Source: Leptobrachium leishanense
Taxonomy: Eukaryota > Chordata > Amphibia > Anura > Megophryidae
Length of the DNA: 64,000 nt
Reading direction: 5' to 3'
Assembly: GCA_009667805.1 (NCBI GenBank)
Contig: CM019065.1
Coordinates: 14,830,952-14,894,951 of the forward strand
The translations under genes were made by a program, and so were the position numbers. Positions within the stretch are counted from its first letter, which is position 1, and every line of letters starts with the position of its first letter. Below, in pieces: positions 37,043 through 49,239 of this stretch. The notes under the pieces are model-generated. The model was given only the letters and a program-made list of their open reading frames with translations, was not told where the DNA came from and made no database searches.

Positions 37043-37786
37043 ATGCTTTCTCTCACGCTTCTGCTCTTTACTTCTACCTTTCTCCTTAAATGGAACTTCT
37101 GCCCCTCTACCACCGACCCCTACACTATCTGCATCTCTCCCTCCCTCCTCTCGTCCCACATGATGGCCTCGCATGAGCTCCTTTGTTTCCTCAGAACATG
37201 GTCTCCCTCTAACTCTCGTGCTGCCAATCACTCCCTCTCCCACAAATCCCATTCCCACCTTCTCTTTCTCACCCTCCTGCTGTTACTCTATTCAGGTGAC
37301 ATATCCCCTAACCCTGGCCCCACAACACATCCAATACTTACCTGCAAGCCCAGCAACCTCATTCCCATAATCCCTCAGCGCCTGTCCTCTTTCTCCTGCG
37401 CCCTCTGGAACGCTCGCTCTGTGTGCAACAAACTCACAGCCGTCCATGACCTCTTCCTTTCAAACTCCTTCAACCTCCTAGCTTTAACTGAAACTTGGCT
37501 AACTCCCTCTGACATGGCCTCCGTTGCTGCTCTCTCACATGGCGGTCTACACTTGAGCCATACCCCCAGACTGGGTGAGAGAAATGGTGGCGGGTCAGAC
37601 TCCTGCTCTCTCCCACCTGCACCTACCAGCATCTCCCTCCACCCCCATACCTCTCCTTCTCCTTCGAGACACACTGCATCTGCCTGTTCTCTCCTCTGGC
37701 TCTCAGGGTGGCAGTCATCTACCACCCACCGGGACCAACCTCCCAGTTCTTTGACCACTTTGCTACCTGGCTTTCTCACTTCCTGA
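37043..37786 (+). pseudogene. L2 LINE ORF2, N-terminus with 2A-like motif and endonuclease start
   Basis: The N-terminus ends in a hydrophobic run HLLFLTLLLLLYSG followed by DISPNPGP. It then enters the apurinic endonuclease domain (CALWNARSVCNKL, LLALTETWL). From about 37590 to 37795 the frame is lost, then resumes in the same frame with [13 protein letters not shown] and [11 protein letters not shown] (about 37805-38030). The small compensating indels make the endonuclease non-functional as read. Confidence 0.8.
37295..37321 (+). other. 2A-like translational recoding motif in the LINE
   Basis: Codes GDISPNPGP after a leucine-rich stretch. Canonical 2A is D-x-E-x-N-P-G-P; here Glu is Ser and the following residue is Pro, while D and NPGP are kept. 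2A-like motifs have been reported in APE-type non-LTR retrotransposons. Confidence 0.6.
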
Positions 37787-38092
37787 ACTTCTAATCTTCC
37801 ATGCCTAATTCTCGGGGACTTCAACATTCCCATTGACGATCCTTCCGCTCCTGCTGCCTCCAAACTTCTTTCACTCACGTCCTCCCTTGGACTCACACAA
37901 TCCTCCCTCCTCCCTACCCACTGCGATGGTCACGTTATTGACCTGGTCTTTTCCAACCTCTGCTCCATTTCTGAGTTCAAGTGTCGCCCTTTCCCCATCT
38001 CTGACCACCACCTTCTCTCTTTCAACCTATCTGGACTTCCTAAACACCCTGCTCCCCCACCCCACACACACACTCGCAGAAATCTACATGCT

Positions 38093-40201
38093 GTGGACCC
38101 CCATCAATTCTCCAACCTACTTCACCACCTCCCTCATACCTCATCCTTCATCTGCCCTGATGCTGCCACTAATCACTACAACACTACGCTTATCTCTGCT
38201 CTAGACACTCTTGCTCCTCTTCGACTCTGTAAGGCCCCACGCCTCCAGCTTCAGCCCTGGCACACCCTCCAGACTCGCTACCTGCAAAGATGCTCCCGCA
38301 CCGCAGAGCGTGCCTGGAGGAAATCCTGCTCTGAAGCTGATTTTGTTCACTTCAAGTTTATTCTCCGGTCATACACCTCTGCCCTCCACTTGGTCAAACA
38401 ATCCTTCTTCTCATCTCTTATATCTACGCTGTCCTCCAACCCTAAACGGCTCTGGTCCACCTTCAACACCCTCCTCTACCCACCTGCACCTCCCCCCTCA
38501 GCTGCCTTCAGCGCTCAAGACCTGACAGACTACTTCCTCATTAAAACTCAAACTATCAGAAGCAACATCCCAACACAAGATAATTATCTGCCACCTCCAC
38601 TCCCACAGGTCCCCTCTGCCACCCTCTGCCGCTTCCTCCCAGCCACTGAGGAGGAAGTCAATTCCTTATTGTCCTCCTCACATCTCACCACGTGCCCGCT
38701 CGACCCCATTCCCTCACATCTAATTCCTCCCCTCTCCTCCTCCCTCACCCCTGCTCTCACACACATCTTCAACCTATCTCTCTCCACTGGCTCCTTTCCA
38801 TCCGCCTTCAAACACGCGCTAGTTACCCCTTTACTAAAGAAACCATCCCTAGACCCCAACTCTCCATCCAACTACCGCCCTGTATCCCTGCTTCCCTTCA
38901 CATCAAAACTCTTAGAAAAACTAGTCTTCAACCGCCTCTCCCTCTTCCTGTCCTCCAATTCCCTACTTGACCCCCTGCAATCTGGCTTCCGTCCCCTACA
39001 CTCAACTGAAACTGCCCTCACCAAAGTCACCAACGACCTCCTAACTGCTAAAAAACACGGCCACTATTCTATTCTCATCCTGCTTGACCTCTCGGCTGCT
39101 TTTGACACTGTTGACCACCCCCTCCTTCTACAGACCCTCAACTCTCTGGGTCTCGGTGACACTGCACTTGCTTGGGTTGACTCCTATTTATCCTTCAGGT
39201 CCTTCTGTGTGTCCTTTGCTGGTAACTCCTCCTCTTCATTGCCTCTATCTGTTGGTGTACCTCAAGGCTCTGTCCTTGGTCCTCTGCTCTTTTCCATCTA
39301 CACCTCCTCCCTGGGCAAAATCATCAACAGCTTTGGCTTTAATTACCACCTCTACGCTGATGACACTCAGATCTACCTCTCTACCCCTGATCTCTCTCCC
39401 CCTGTCCTTTCAAAAGTCAGTGACTGCTTATCTGGCATCTCCTCCTGGATGGCCTCCCACCACCTAAAGATCAACATGTCAAAGACTGAGCTCCTACTTA
39501 TTCCTCCCTCCAATGCCTCCCCACCTCCTGACTTCTCTATCACGGTGGAGGGTATCACCATCTCCCCATCAAACCAAGTTCGCTGTCTTGGAGTTACACT
39601 TGACTCTGCTCTTTCCTTCATCCCCCACATCCAGTCTCTTTCCTCCTCCTGCCGATACCAACTGCATAATATTTCCAGAATTCGGCCATTTCTTACCGCT
39701 GTCACCACAAAACAACTCATACACGCCCTGGTAATCTCCCGACTCGACTATTGCAATATTCTCTTATCTGGCCTCCCTCTGTCCCGCCTCTCCCCCCTAC
39801 AATCCATCCTGAACGCCTCCGCCAGGCTAATTCACCTCACCCGCCACTCTGTCTCTGCCGCTCCCCTCTGCGAGTCCCTTCACTGGCTTCCCATCCACTG
39901 CAGAATTAAGTTCAAAATCCTTATCCTTACATACAAAACCCTCACTAACTCAGCGCCCCACTACCTGTCCTCACTAATCACCAGATACATCCCAGCCCGC
40001 TCCCTAAGGTCAAACAGTGACCTGCGCCTAGCTTCTCCCCGCATCACCTCTTCCCATGATAGACTGCAGGATTTCTCACGCACAGCCCCCACTCTCTGGA
40101 ACGCTCTACCTCGTACTGTCAGACTTTCCCCTAACTTCTCTTCCTTCAAACGCTCCCTTAAAACATTCCTATTTAGGGAAGCCTACCACCCAACTCACTG
40201 A
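38093..40201 (+). CDS. L2 LINE reverse transcriptase
   Basis: 702 uninterrupted codons: linker, then RT with [77 protein letters not shown], the catalytic [10 protein letters not shown], and the C-terminal region ending [14 protein letters not shown]. Family: L2 clade of non-LTR retrotransposons; it copies LINE RNA at nicked target DNA. The RT is intact, but the endonuclease upstream in the same frame is broken, so the element is probably not autonomous now. Confidence 0.95.
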   Translation: MDPHQFSNLLHHLPHTSSFICPDAATNHYNTTLISALDTLAPLRLCKAPRLQLQPWHTLQTRYLQRCSRTAERAWRKSCSEADFVHFKFILRSYTSALHLVKQSFFSSLISTLSSNPKRLWSTFNTLLYPPAPPPSAAFSAQDLTDYFLIKTQTIRSNIPTQDNYLPPPLPQVPSATLCRFLPATEEEVNSLLSSSHLTTCPLDPIPSHLIPPLSSSLTPALTHIFNLSLSTGSFPSAFKHALVTPLLKKPSLDPNSPSNYRPVSLLPFTSKLLEKLVFNRLSLFLSSNSLLDPLQSGFRPLHSTETALTKVTNDLLTAKKHGHYSILILLDLSAAFDTVDHPLLLQTLNSLGLGDTALAWVDSYLSFRSFCVSFAGNSSSSLPLSVGVPQGSVLGPLLFSIYTSSLGKIINSFGFNYHLYADDTQIYLSTPDLSPPVLSKVSDCLSGISSWMASHHLKINMSKTELLLIPPSNASPPPDFSITVEGITISPSNQVRCLGVTLDSALSFIPHIQSLSSSCRYQLHNISRIRPFLTAVTTKQLIHALVISRLDYCNILLSGLPLSRLSPLQSILNASARLIHLTRHSVSAAPLCESLHWLPIHCRIKFKILILTYKTLTNSAPHYLSSLITRYIPARSLRSNSDLRLASPRITSSHDRLQDFSRTAPTLWNALPRTVRLSPNFSSFKRSLKTFLFREAYHPTH

Positions 40202-40425
40202 CACAACCATCAATCACTCTCACCTTACAGTCCTCTCCTCCTGTTTCCAACCCCAACCCTCCTAGATTGTGAGTTCCTACGGGAATAGGGCCCTCATCTC
40301 CTCCTGTACTGTTTGTCAAATGTTGTTCAATGTATTGAAACCCTGTCTATACTGTGTTTATTGTACAGCGCTGCGGAATATGCTGGAGCTTTATAAATAA
40401 AGAATAATAATAATAAAGAATATAT

Positions 40426-40877
40426 GTCAAATTAGAAAAATGACAAGCACATGTCAGAAGATTGGCGTAGCACCCCAAAAACAACCCAACAAATCTATAT
40501 ATGGGTGGTATCACTTTACTCAGAAGATGTTGCTGAACATATTTTGGTTTTTTTTTTGGCAGTAACCCATAACCGGATTTGACAATTCATGCCTAGTATA
40601 AAGCGTGTGAAAAAATAACACAAAAATGACTACCTGAAAGTTTGACAAAGAGCTAGTGCATGGAAAGTGTTAAAATACAACTCTTTGACGTACCCTAGGG
40701 TGTGCCCTTTCTAAAAATATATGGTTTGATGGGGTAAATTACTTTGGCCGGCTTCAAAAATGTCCCAAATAGGACATGGGTCCATAATGACGAAATGTTA
40801 AAATTCCAAGTTGGAAAACTGAAATGCGCACCCCCCAAATAAGACCTATTAGCCCCCAAATGACCCGACATACCTAT
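40426..40877 (+). mobile_element. piggyBac 3' region, continuation
   Basis: Non-coding sequence rich in A/T words with GCGCACCCCCCAAATAAGAC near 40825. I infer it continues the piggyBac element interrupted by the L2 LINE. It is cut on the right by the Gypsy LTR at 40878; the piggyBac right terminus is not seen. Confidence 0.4.
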
Positions 40878-41124
40878 TGTTATGCTCTCTGCTTGTTCAG
40901 ATATGAGGCTGGGCTGTCAGGTTCACTATTGCTTTATTGCAGGAGACTTACTGTTATATACAGGCTTGGATAACTACAGGAACACAGGATCATGCATCTG
41001 CCTTCATTACTGCATCACACTAACTGACTCCTGAAGATGGATGCCGTGCCCTCTGACCTGTGTCATCCTGGTCAGAGCCACTAGTTAAAGTGATAACACA
41101 TGTATAGTACAGTCAGCTATAACA
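40878..41124 (-). repeat. 3' LTR of the outer Gypsy element
   Basis: Minus strand: TGTTATAGCTGACTG ... GAGAGCATAACA, 247 bp, containing TATATAA and AATAAA in the right order. Immediately upstream (41125-41141) is a purine-rich primer, GGGGTGGGGAGGAAGG, the polypurine tract. Confidence 0.8.
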
Positions 41125-41180
41125 CCTTCCTCCCCACCCCAAAAAAACCCCCAGAACAACATAATAAAAACCTATTAACT

Positions 41181-41460
41181 AATCAACAACCATAACAATC
41201 GAACACAGTTCATCTGAGGAACTTGGAGAGTGTCACTGAAAAACTGATGACTAGTCTTCTGAAGAAAATTGCGGGGCCAAATCATCCGTATCTTTCCAGG
41301 CCCTATGCGTGGACCGACAGATGTCTCTTATCCGTTCTTGAAAATGTAAGCGGTCAGGAGGGCGTTGGGGACAGCCACCAGCCGGTGGGGTGTTGGAGGT
41401 GGTAGGATTGGATGAAAGATCAACTGGTGGGGTCAAGGAAGGTACAGAGAGGTCAGGTGG
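41181..41460 (-). pseudogene. Gypsy polyprotein C-terminus (outer element)
   Basis: Pro/Ser-rich tail ending GGCPQRPPDRLHF, typical of the last residues of Gypsy pol. Its N-terminal continuation is at 44693, across an insertion. Confidence 0.6.
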
Positions 41461-42619
41461 GGGGTGTGGCTGGCTGCTCATGGGGGGCGTGGCCGGCTGC
41501 TCATGAGAGCAGAAGTGTATTACAAGAGCTCTTCACGTCTGCTCAAAACGGGGCATTTAAGAGACTTTTACCGCAGAGATTACCCTTGGAAGGGTCCCTG
41601 AGCGTCTGACTGTCGGTAATACCTTGTCTGGAGGCCAGTTGGTTCCCCCCCTCCGGACCAGAGACTGAAGTTACTGCAGATGACTGCTGCCTCGTGGTGA
41701 CGGCAGCCATTTTGAGAGGCTGGAATGGAGCTGAACAAAGCAGGCAACTTAAAACACCCCCCCCCCCGAGTAGCGCAGATGGCCGCGATAGCAGGCCTCG
41801 AGGCATGTCTGGCTTTGCTAGAGGGAGATGATGAGGCCCCGCTTACAAAGGGGACCTGGCGCCAGCTGAGGAGCATGCTGAGGGGCTGCAGGGGAGTGAC
41901 GGATCCCTGCCTGAGTGAGCTGGATGGAGCCTTTCCATCCGGGGGATGTACCTGAGAGGAGGGCCGGCTGGCTGAAGAGGAGGGGGTCCAAGAAGATGTG
42001 GGGAGCCTGTCCCTGTTGCCGAGGGTCGATCCTCTACCTCTGGCGTGGAGCGATTGGCTGATGCTGCAGCCTTGTGAGGTGGTTATCGGAGAGGAGGTAT
42101 TGGGACCGCCTGCAGTATGCCCCCCTCGAAGGATTCATGATGAGGGTGTTGCTGGGCATCGGGAGGCTGTCTGCTGGTGGGCTGGGATGTCGCCCTTCTC
42201 CTCCAGCCGAGGCTTCGGTCGTGTTTACAGCGGCTCAGGAACATCCCATCTGCAGGAACCTGCAAGAGGTACCTGGACTTGGCGAAGCGGCACACCCTGC
42301 CTTTTTGCTGGATATGGGGTGAGGTATCCTGTGATGCGCTTGTGACCCTATGTTTTCTGATGTGATTCCACCCGCTATCCCCCCCCCCCACTCTGAAACA
42401 CTTTGGACATTTTTGAGAGTTGTTTGCTTGTCCCGATGTGTTTGTCCCCCATAGAGGTCTTATTTGCCTTTTTGGGACTGGTCCCCGACTGGGGATGATG
42501 TTCAGTGAGACACACCTTAGTTCTTCTTTAGTTTTCAGATGGATCTTTTCCCTACAGAGGACTTATTCTATGCTGTTCTTTAATGTCTCTTTCGATGTCT
42601 TGTTGCTTTACCACCTGTT

Positions 42620-42625
<6 letters not shown>

Positions 42626-42650
<25 letters not shown>
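42626..42650. repeat. (TA)n microsatellite
   Basis: About 12 TA dinucleotides, interrupted at its right edge by the LTR insertion; TA repeats continue at 43991. Confidence 0.85.
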
Positions 42651-43990
42651 TAACGGGTTTTGGTGTAGTCCCACAAATACCCCTGTGGTCCTTTACCTCA
42701 GTTACCTTCAAGCGCTTTGTAAGCCGATCCTGAGCCTCCGCTACCTGGGAGTTGGGGTACATGACTGCGGCAATGCCTCCACCCAACTGGACATCCAGGC
42801 TTTGGGTGTGAGATCCAGTTGGGAGCATATTTAAACAAGCAATAAATCAACACAGAGCTGTCTTTTACAGAACTTTGTATTGCACAGCAAAACTCTATGC
42901 AAAAATAAATGTAACGGTCTAAATAAACATAATCTAGTGGAATAACTAAATAACGCAAGAGTCAGTATGAGTTTTCCCCACAAACAATACTGTGGCCCAC
43001 CCTAGTCTTTTCCCTAATGGTACCATAGGTAGGTGGTGCACATTGTTGGGGCCCAGAATAATTGTAATTGTGCTGTTACAGTTATATTCATATTCATTTA
43101 GATGGGGATTTATACTGTATATATAGTCCTTATGCTGCCACCTAGTGGTCTTTCTGTATTGTACATGCTTTTCTCTGTTCCCTCGCTTTATGATGATGCG
43201 CTTCCTGTGTGTGTGAAGTTCCACCCTTCTTTGAGAGTAAGAGCTGTATCATGGTGAAGTTAACAATCAGCACATGTCTTTCCATTGTATGATAAGGACA
43301 GCATCATCTTTGACCGCATAAAACATCTCATTCCATTATCTGCTGTATCCTGTGATCTGATGTATGGAATAAAGCAAGTAGTGGAAAGAAACAGTGTTTT
43401 GGTGAGTTCAGCTATCTGATAAGGATTGTCCTCGGTGATTGCATCTACTTATACAGGCCAGGCATAGAGGTCTCTGCAAGGGATAAATCGCTATACAACG
43501 ATCGGAGTCAGAATAGTAATCCACTTTGTTTGTAATATGCTGGGATGTACCAGGGATCAGAGAAGTCATAGACTGCTGCTTTAATAACCAGTGTCAGAAT
43601 GCCTTGTTGTATAACCAAGGGGAGAGGTCTCAGTTTACCATTCCAGTCTGTAATCAGATTTTGTCCAGGAAGGGGAGAAGCTGCTCCTCTGAGATTCCTT
43701 CTTTCTGCAGAACAATCACTGCCAGGAACAGTTCTGTGCTTTGATCTGGATACAGAGTCTGCTGGGAGCCTTTATGCAGGATGCTTCAGCCCTGGACACA
43801 ATACCACAAATCTCAGCCACCATCATCTTCCAGCTTCCTCTTTCTTGCTTCCTCCCTTGCCGCCCTGCCTCCACACACAAAACCATAGAGCCACCAATCT
43901 TGAAGCTCCAGAGCAAACAGAAGGTTGCCATCTGCTGGTTACTACATAGAAACTGCAGGGTAGTAGAATTACTGTACTCCAGGGGTTACA
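42650..43990. mobile_element. LTR-like element, 1.34 kb, TG...CA ends
   Basis: Starts TGTAACGGGTTTTGG and ends CAGGGGTTACA inside a TA repeat, with TATA on each side as possible duplication. The first 8 bases equal those of the solo LTR at 19261. AATAAA at 43368-43373. A second TG...CA-like block at about 43044-43393 may be nested. No retroviral-type gene. Confidence 0.5.
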
Positions 43991-44692
43991 TATATATATT
44001 ATTATTTTTTTCAAGGACTTTGATTTTTGATGACTTATTATTACCCCCTTTTCTTTTCCCTTTCTCCACCTATTTTGTACCTTAGGGATCCCGCTGATGA
44101 CAACCCTTCTGGGGCTGAAAACGCCCGAGACTCCCCCCACCCTTTTGTTTTACCCACACATGCTCTAATTATACTCTGTTCCCCCTTCTCCCTCTTTCTT
44201 TTTGGCGTCTTGGGTTCGGCTCGAGGTGTGCCATTATGGCAGGCACCTAGGCTCTGAACGCAATGCTTGGCCCTCGAGTGCCCTGGCCTTGTGACCTGTA
44301 CTCTTCCATGGCCTCCCTCTTGTTCTACGCACTCCTGGGAGTGAGCCAGGAAGGTCACTTAGTAGGCCTTTGCCACTCCACCCACTGTTTTATTCTTGTT
44401 TTTAGGTCCTGGGGTATTTTTTGGTGTGTGTGGTTTTTTGGGGGGTTTTCACTGTACTCCCCCCGTCTCTTTTCTCCCCCTCACTGTTGGCTGCTGATAT
44501 CTCAATATCTGAGAATAGATAAATAATTACTGTCTTTGTTATCCTATGCTGATATTTTATGGCCCTGCGCGGCTGTTTTCCTCTTTCCAGACGGCTCGTT
44601 CTGGCCCGCGAGGCCATTTTCGTTATAACTGTATTGCAGACTTTGCTTCAAAATAAAAACTTTAAATATAATAATAAAATAAAAAAATACCC

Positions 44693-45317
44693 ACAGGAGA
44701 CGAGTCCAAAGTTTCTGACTCAACCCAGTCACCATTCCAGTTGTCTTCCGACGCATTAGATGTGAACACTGGACCCCGTAGGATTGGGGACATCAAGGGT
44801 TCAGGGACCCATGAACGAGACCGTAGCTGGTCTACATGTCGTCTGGTAATGCTACCATCTTCCAGGCGGACTCTGTACACCTTGGATTCTGCAATGGTGG
44901 CAGGTAGCCACCGAGTGTTGGCAGATCCATACGATCGAGTCCAGACCTCCTGGTGGGCTGCAAAAACAGGAGACTCTTTGGACTTCACCATCTTTTCTTG
45001 GGAATTGTAATACATGTTCATGAATGGTCTGAGGCGAAGCATGTCAAAAGCAGTCAATGGCTGTCTTCCTAACATAAGCTCAGCTTGTGTGTTGTACCAG
45101 TGGTGGCATGTGGTGTAGTTCTGTAAGTAAAAAGGAAGAGTCCAACTGCTGAGTGATATGGACCTCTGGCTAGTCACAGCTACTGCTCAGCTTGCCCATT
45201 GGTGCAGTGGTTATAGGGGCAGTTAATTAGTGCTTGATATTATGGACCGTAACAAAAATCTGGAACTCTGGGACTTTGTGAATGGGCACCATGATCTGTG
45301 ACAATCTCCCTGGATAC
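44693..45317 (-). pseudogene. Integrase C-terminal part (outer Gypsy)
   Basis: Reads REIVTDHGA immediately after the inner element's edge (one-base frameshift), then further down HHWYNTQAELMLGRQPLTAF, VWTRSYGSANTRWLPATI, and a basic tail. It continues the integrase interrupted at 50742. Confidence 0.75.
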
Positions 45318-45321
45318 CAAA

Positions 45322-45869
45322 TGTCACGGTTCCCAGATCCCACCACGCAGTACTTAACGCCCTACACTCCACAGAGCCCAGAAGCTACCAACAGAGTAGC
45401 CGTGTAAAGATCTCTAACTGTCTGGTCCTTTACAATTGGCAAGGTAAACTAGCTAGACAGAAAGGGTTAACAACACGGGGGAGTAGTCAGCCGAGCCAGA
45501 ATCAGGAATACAGAGTTCAGAATGGTCAAATGGAATAGCTGGGCGATATCAGAGCAGTAGCGTAGTACAAGAAAATGGTCTAGGGCAACAGAAGCAGAAT
45601 AGTCAGAAACAAGCAGAGGTCAATAACGGGTTAATTCAATATAGCAGTCAGGTACAAGGAGCTCAGGTATGGATAAACCATGATCTGTAACTGCTGAGAA
45701 TACACTGAGGGTTTAAAAGACCTTCACCAGGCCACGCCCCCCCACTCAAGCCGCGCCTCATGCAACCACCTCCCTGCCTGTCTCCATTTAAACGGGCTTT
45801 GGTCAGCGAGCAGCATCAGACATGCTGCCCTCAAGCACACAGGTAGGGCTGGAAGCTCCCAACGTTACA
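45322..45869 (-). repeat. 3' LTR of the inner Gypsy element
   Basis: Minus strand TGTAACGTTGGGAGCTTCC ... CCGTGACA. Close match to 50189-50737. Confidence 0.9.
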
Positions 45870-48800
45870 GTACCCCCCTCTCCACGGAAGAGCCACCGGA
45901 CGACCAACAGGACGAGCTGCAGGACGACCACCAGGGCGATCGGGGTGCGAGGCATGGAACGCCCTGACCATCCTAAAGGCAGACCTGTCGGAAGCTGGAA
46001 TCCAGGACCGGTCCTCTGGACCATAACCCACCCAATCGACCAAGTACTGCAGAGTGCCCCTGCACAACCTAGAATCCAAAACCCTTCTAACCTCATACTC
46101 AGATTCACCATCAACCTGAATTGGTGGAGGAGGAGGAACGACCCGCGTGTACCTGTTACACAACAAAGGCTTCAGTAGGGAGGTGTGGAAGACGTTGTGT
46201 ATGCGAAGATGTTTAGGAAGGGCAAGAGCATAAGCCACAGGATTAATGCGGCGAATGATCTTATATGGACCTATAAACCGTGGTGCCATTTTCATAGAAG
46301 GCACCCGCAACTTCACGTTCCTAGTGGAGAACCAAACTCTATCCCCCACGTTATAGGAGGGAGCCTGTAACCTATGCCTGTCAGCCTTGCGTCTCTGGAC
46401 AGCAGCATTGTGCTCCATATTTTCTCGAATCTGTCTCCAAATCTCTTGCAGTGAGTGAGATGGTCATCGAGAGCCGGGATGGCCTGTTCAGTAAACTGAA
46501 ACGTAGAGCCGGAGGAAAAAAAAACATAGATGGCAGAAAAAGGAGAGTGGCCAGTGGTCTCCGTTAACGGCGTTATTACGTGCATACTCAGCCCAGGGCA
46601 ACAACTCCGACCAATTGTCTTGTTGTTGTGTGGGTAAAGCAACGTATGTACTGCTCGAGACCCTGATTTGCCCTCTCTGCTGCCCATTAGTTTGTGGATG
46701 ATATGCTGAAGAGAAGGCCAATCACACCCCATCTCTGCACAGAAAACCCTCCAGAAACGAGAGACGAACTGGGCTCCTCTGTCGAGGACTATCTTAGGAA
46801 CCCCATGTATTCGTACAATCTCTCTAGCAAATACAACTGCCAGTTTTTGGCTGTAGAAGCTTAGGTAGAGGGACAAAATGAGCCATTGGAGAGAGAAGGT
46901 CTTCAACTGTCAGAACCACAGTTATGACCCTTGGACTTCGGCAAGTCCACAATAAAATCCATAGATAGATGAGACCAAGCCCTCTTAGGCATGGGTAAAG
47001 GCTGCAAATGACCGACAGGCAAGGAGTTACTGGTTTTGCTTCTGGCACAGACTTGACAGCCAAAACAACAGACGTACGTCCTGTCGCATGGTGGGCCACC
47101 AGACTGTCTGGAGATACTGGTAAGAGTCTTAGTAATACCAGGATGACTGCTGGTTTGAATCATGAAACTTATGAGTAATTCTTGTCTTTCCTTTTCAGTA
47201 CAAACAACATATCTGGAGGCTTGTCAGGTTGGAGCCCCTACTTGAACTGGCCTGGAGGCGTTCCAGGAAAGGCGAGGAGACAGACAAGACTGTGGAAGCC
47301 ACAATACGTTCAGGAGGAACTATAGGATAGTGGTCTTGTGTATTAGATTCATACGGGTCATATTGACGAGATAAGGCATCAGCCTTTACATTGCGGTCAC
47401 CTGGTCTGTAAGTCAATACAAAATTAAACTGAGACAGTAGCAATGACCACCTAGCCTGTCTCGCGTTCAAACGTTTAGCATCCCTGATGTACGTAAGGTT
47501 CTTATGATCAGTAATTATCAATAAAGGGTCAAGAGTACCTTCCAACAAATGTCTCCACTCTGATAGGGCAGACACAATAGCAAGCAATTCTCTGTTACCA
47601 ATATCATAATTGCGTTCTGCTGGTGATAATTTTCTTGAAAATAACCCACAAGGATGTAGAGGTTTTCCTGGAGACTCTCTTTGAGACAGGACAGCCCCAA
47701 TGCCTATCTCGGAAGCATCAACCTCAAGAACAAAACGGAATCCTGGGATCAGGATGCCGTAACACGGGAGCGGAAGTGAAAGCTTGTTTGAGGGCTTCGA
47801 ATGCTTGTTTGGATTGAGAAGACCAGATCTGGTTCTTTCAGACCTTTACGTGTCATATTAATGATAGGGGAGGCTACAGCGGAATAATTCTTGCTAAAAT
47901 CTCCTCTAATAGTTGGAAAACCCCAGAAACCTCTGTATGGCCTTGAGACCTTGAGGGAGAGACCATTCTGAGATGGCCGTGAGTTTAGAAGGATCCATCT
48001 CAAAACCCTCTGGAGTGATAATATACCCAAGAAATTTCACAGTAGTAATGTCGAATAAACACTTCTCTAGTTTGCAATAAAGACCATTGTCCAGTAATTT
48101 TGCTACTACCTCTCTGACATGTGCATGGTGGGTTCTCAGATCGGGAGAGTAAATCAATATATCGTCTAGATATACTATAACAAAGGTTTGTAAGAAATCT
48201 CTGAGCACATCATTAATAAAATCCTGGAATACCGCTGGAGCGTTACAAAGACCGAAAGGAATGACCAAGTATTCATAATGCCCACTCCTGGTGTTAAATG
48301 CTGTTTTCCACTCATGCCCCTCTTTTATACGTATCAAGTTGTAAGCTCCTCTTAAATCAAGTTTTGTGTATACTGCTGACCCCCTTAACCTGTCGAACAG
48401 TTCTGATATGAGAGGGATAGGATACACGTTCTTAATGGTGATCTTGTTAAGCCCCCTATAATCAATACACGGGCGTAAATCTCCCTCTTTTTTAGACACA
48501 AAAAAGAACCCAGCCCCTGCTGGAGAAGAGGAACATCAGATAAAACCTCTCTCCAAATTCTCCTTTATGTACTCCTCCATAATTTGGTTCTCCTTTATAG
48601 AAAGAGGATATACTTTGCCTCGAGGAGGCATGGTACCAGGATGAATATCTATGGCACAATCATATGGTCTATGTGGAGGCAGTTTCTCTGCCTCTCTTTT
48701 ATCAAATACAGCCCTGAGGTCGGCATATTGGTCAGGAACCTCTGTAGACAATGGAGGAGCTGTGGGTGTATTCAGGGCACCGACATGCTGAATGGGTATT

Positions 48801-49219
48801 AAACAAGTACCAAAACAAGCAGGACTCCAAGACAGTATCTCTCCCTTAGCCCAATCAATAACAGGATTATGTGTCACCAACCAAGGGAAACCAAGTACAA
48901 CAGGATTGGAAGGTGAATAGATAACTTGAAAAAAGATTTCTTCTTTATGCAAGAGACCAGTGGTAAGAACCACTATAACCGTATCGTGAGTAATCCTAGG
49001 GCAGGATAACGGTCTGCCGTCTATGGCTTCGACTGCTAAAGGTGTCTCTCTTACAACCAGAGGTAGAGAAATGGAAGAAGCGTAGTTAACATCAATAAAG
49101 TTGCCAGCAGCCCCAGAATCCAAAAAAGCGTTAGTCTGTGTGGTCTTGGTCTTCCAAGCCACGGATACTGGTAACATAAGTTTAGTGTCTTTGACAGGAG
49201 ACATGCACGTCACACCCAA
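45831..49219 (-). pseudogene. pol of the inner Gypsy chromovirus
   Basis: Protease LDSGAAGNFID (about 49100); RT with [32 protein letters not shown] and catalytic YLDDILIYS; RNase [14 protein letters not shown] and DALSRQ; integrase zinc region (HPGITKTLTSISRQ ... CQVCARSK) and LDRGAQFVSRFW; chromodomain YEVRRVLDSRLCRGTLQYLV ending WIPA. Lesions: TGA at 48536-48538 in the RT (an arginine position in relatives, consistent with CpG decay), indels near 47900, 47750 and 47600 and in the integrase. The frame ends inside the 3' LTR. Confidence 0.93.
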
Positions 49220-49239
49220 GGCCTGTCTCCTCAGCTGCC

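Larger units (their letters stand above)
37033..40425 (+). mobile_element. L2-clade LINE, nearly full length
   Basis: One long coding region and a 3' tail with TGTACAGCGCTGCGGAATAT and TTTATAAATAAAG followed by AATAAT repeats, the typical L2 3' end. Possible target duplication AAAGAAT before 37033 and at about 40419. About 3.4 kb. Confidence 0.85.
41461..44692 (+). mobile_element. LINE-like (L1/Tx1-type?) insertion holding an LTR
   Basis: 5' end has two near-identical 22-mers (GTGGCYGGCTGCTCATG) at 41467 and 41491, like an L1 5' UTR; the 3' end is AATAAAAACTTTAAATATAATAATAAAATA, an A-rich tail, before the Gypsy sequence resumes. Frames at 41725-42345 have no recognised domain and no RT is present, so if a LINE it is strongly deleted. 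Interrupted by an LTR at 42650-43990. Confidence 0.4.

Noticed and set aside
37375..37896. 173-codon minus frame over the L2 endonuclease region
   Set aside because: A shadow of the C/T-rich LINE coding strand, without family motifs.
41725..42345. Plus frames considered as a LINE ORF1 or host exon
   Set aside because: No coiled coil, zinc knuckle or RRM is visible and two frames overlap without a clear winner.
43044..43393. Nested LTR (TGTTGGGGCC ... GAAACA)
   Set aside because: It has AATAAA but no matching target duplication, so it is kept only as a remark.
44091..44135. Hammerhead-like core (CTGATGA ... GAAA) on the plus strand
   Set aside because: Stem II has a mismatch, and no stem III or matching stem I can be drawn around the expected cleavage site.
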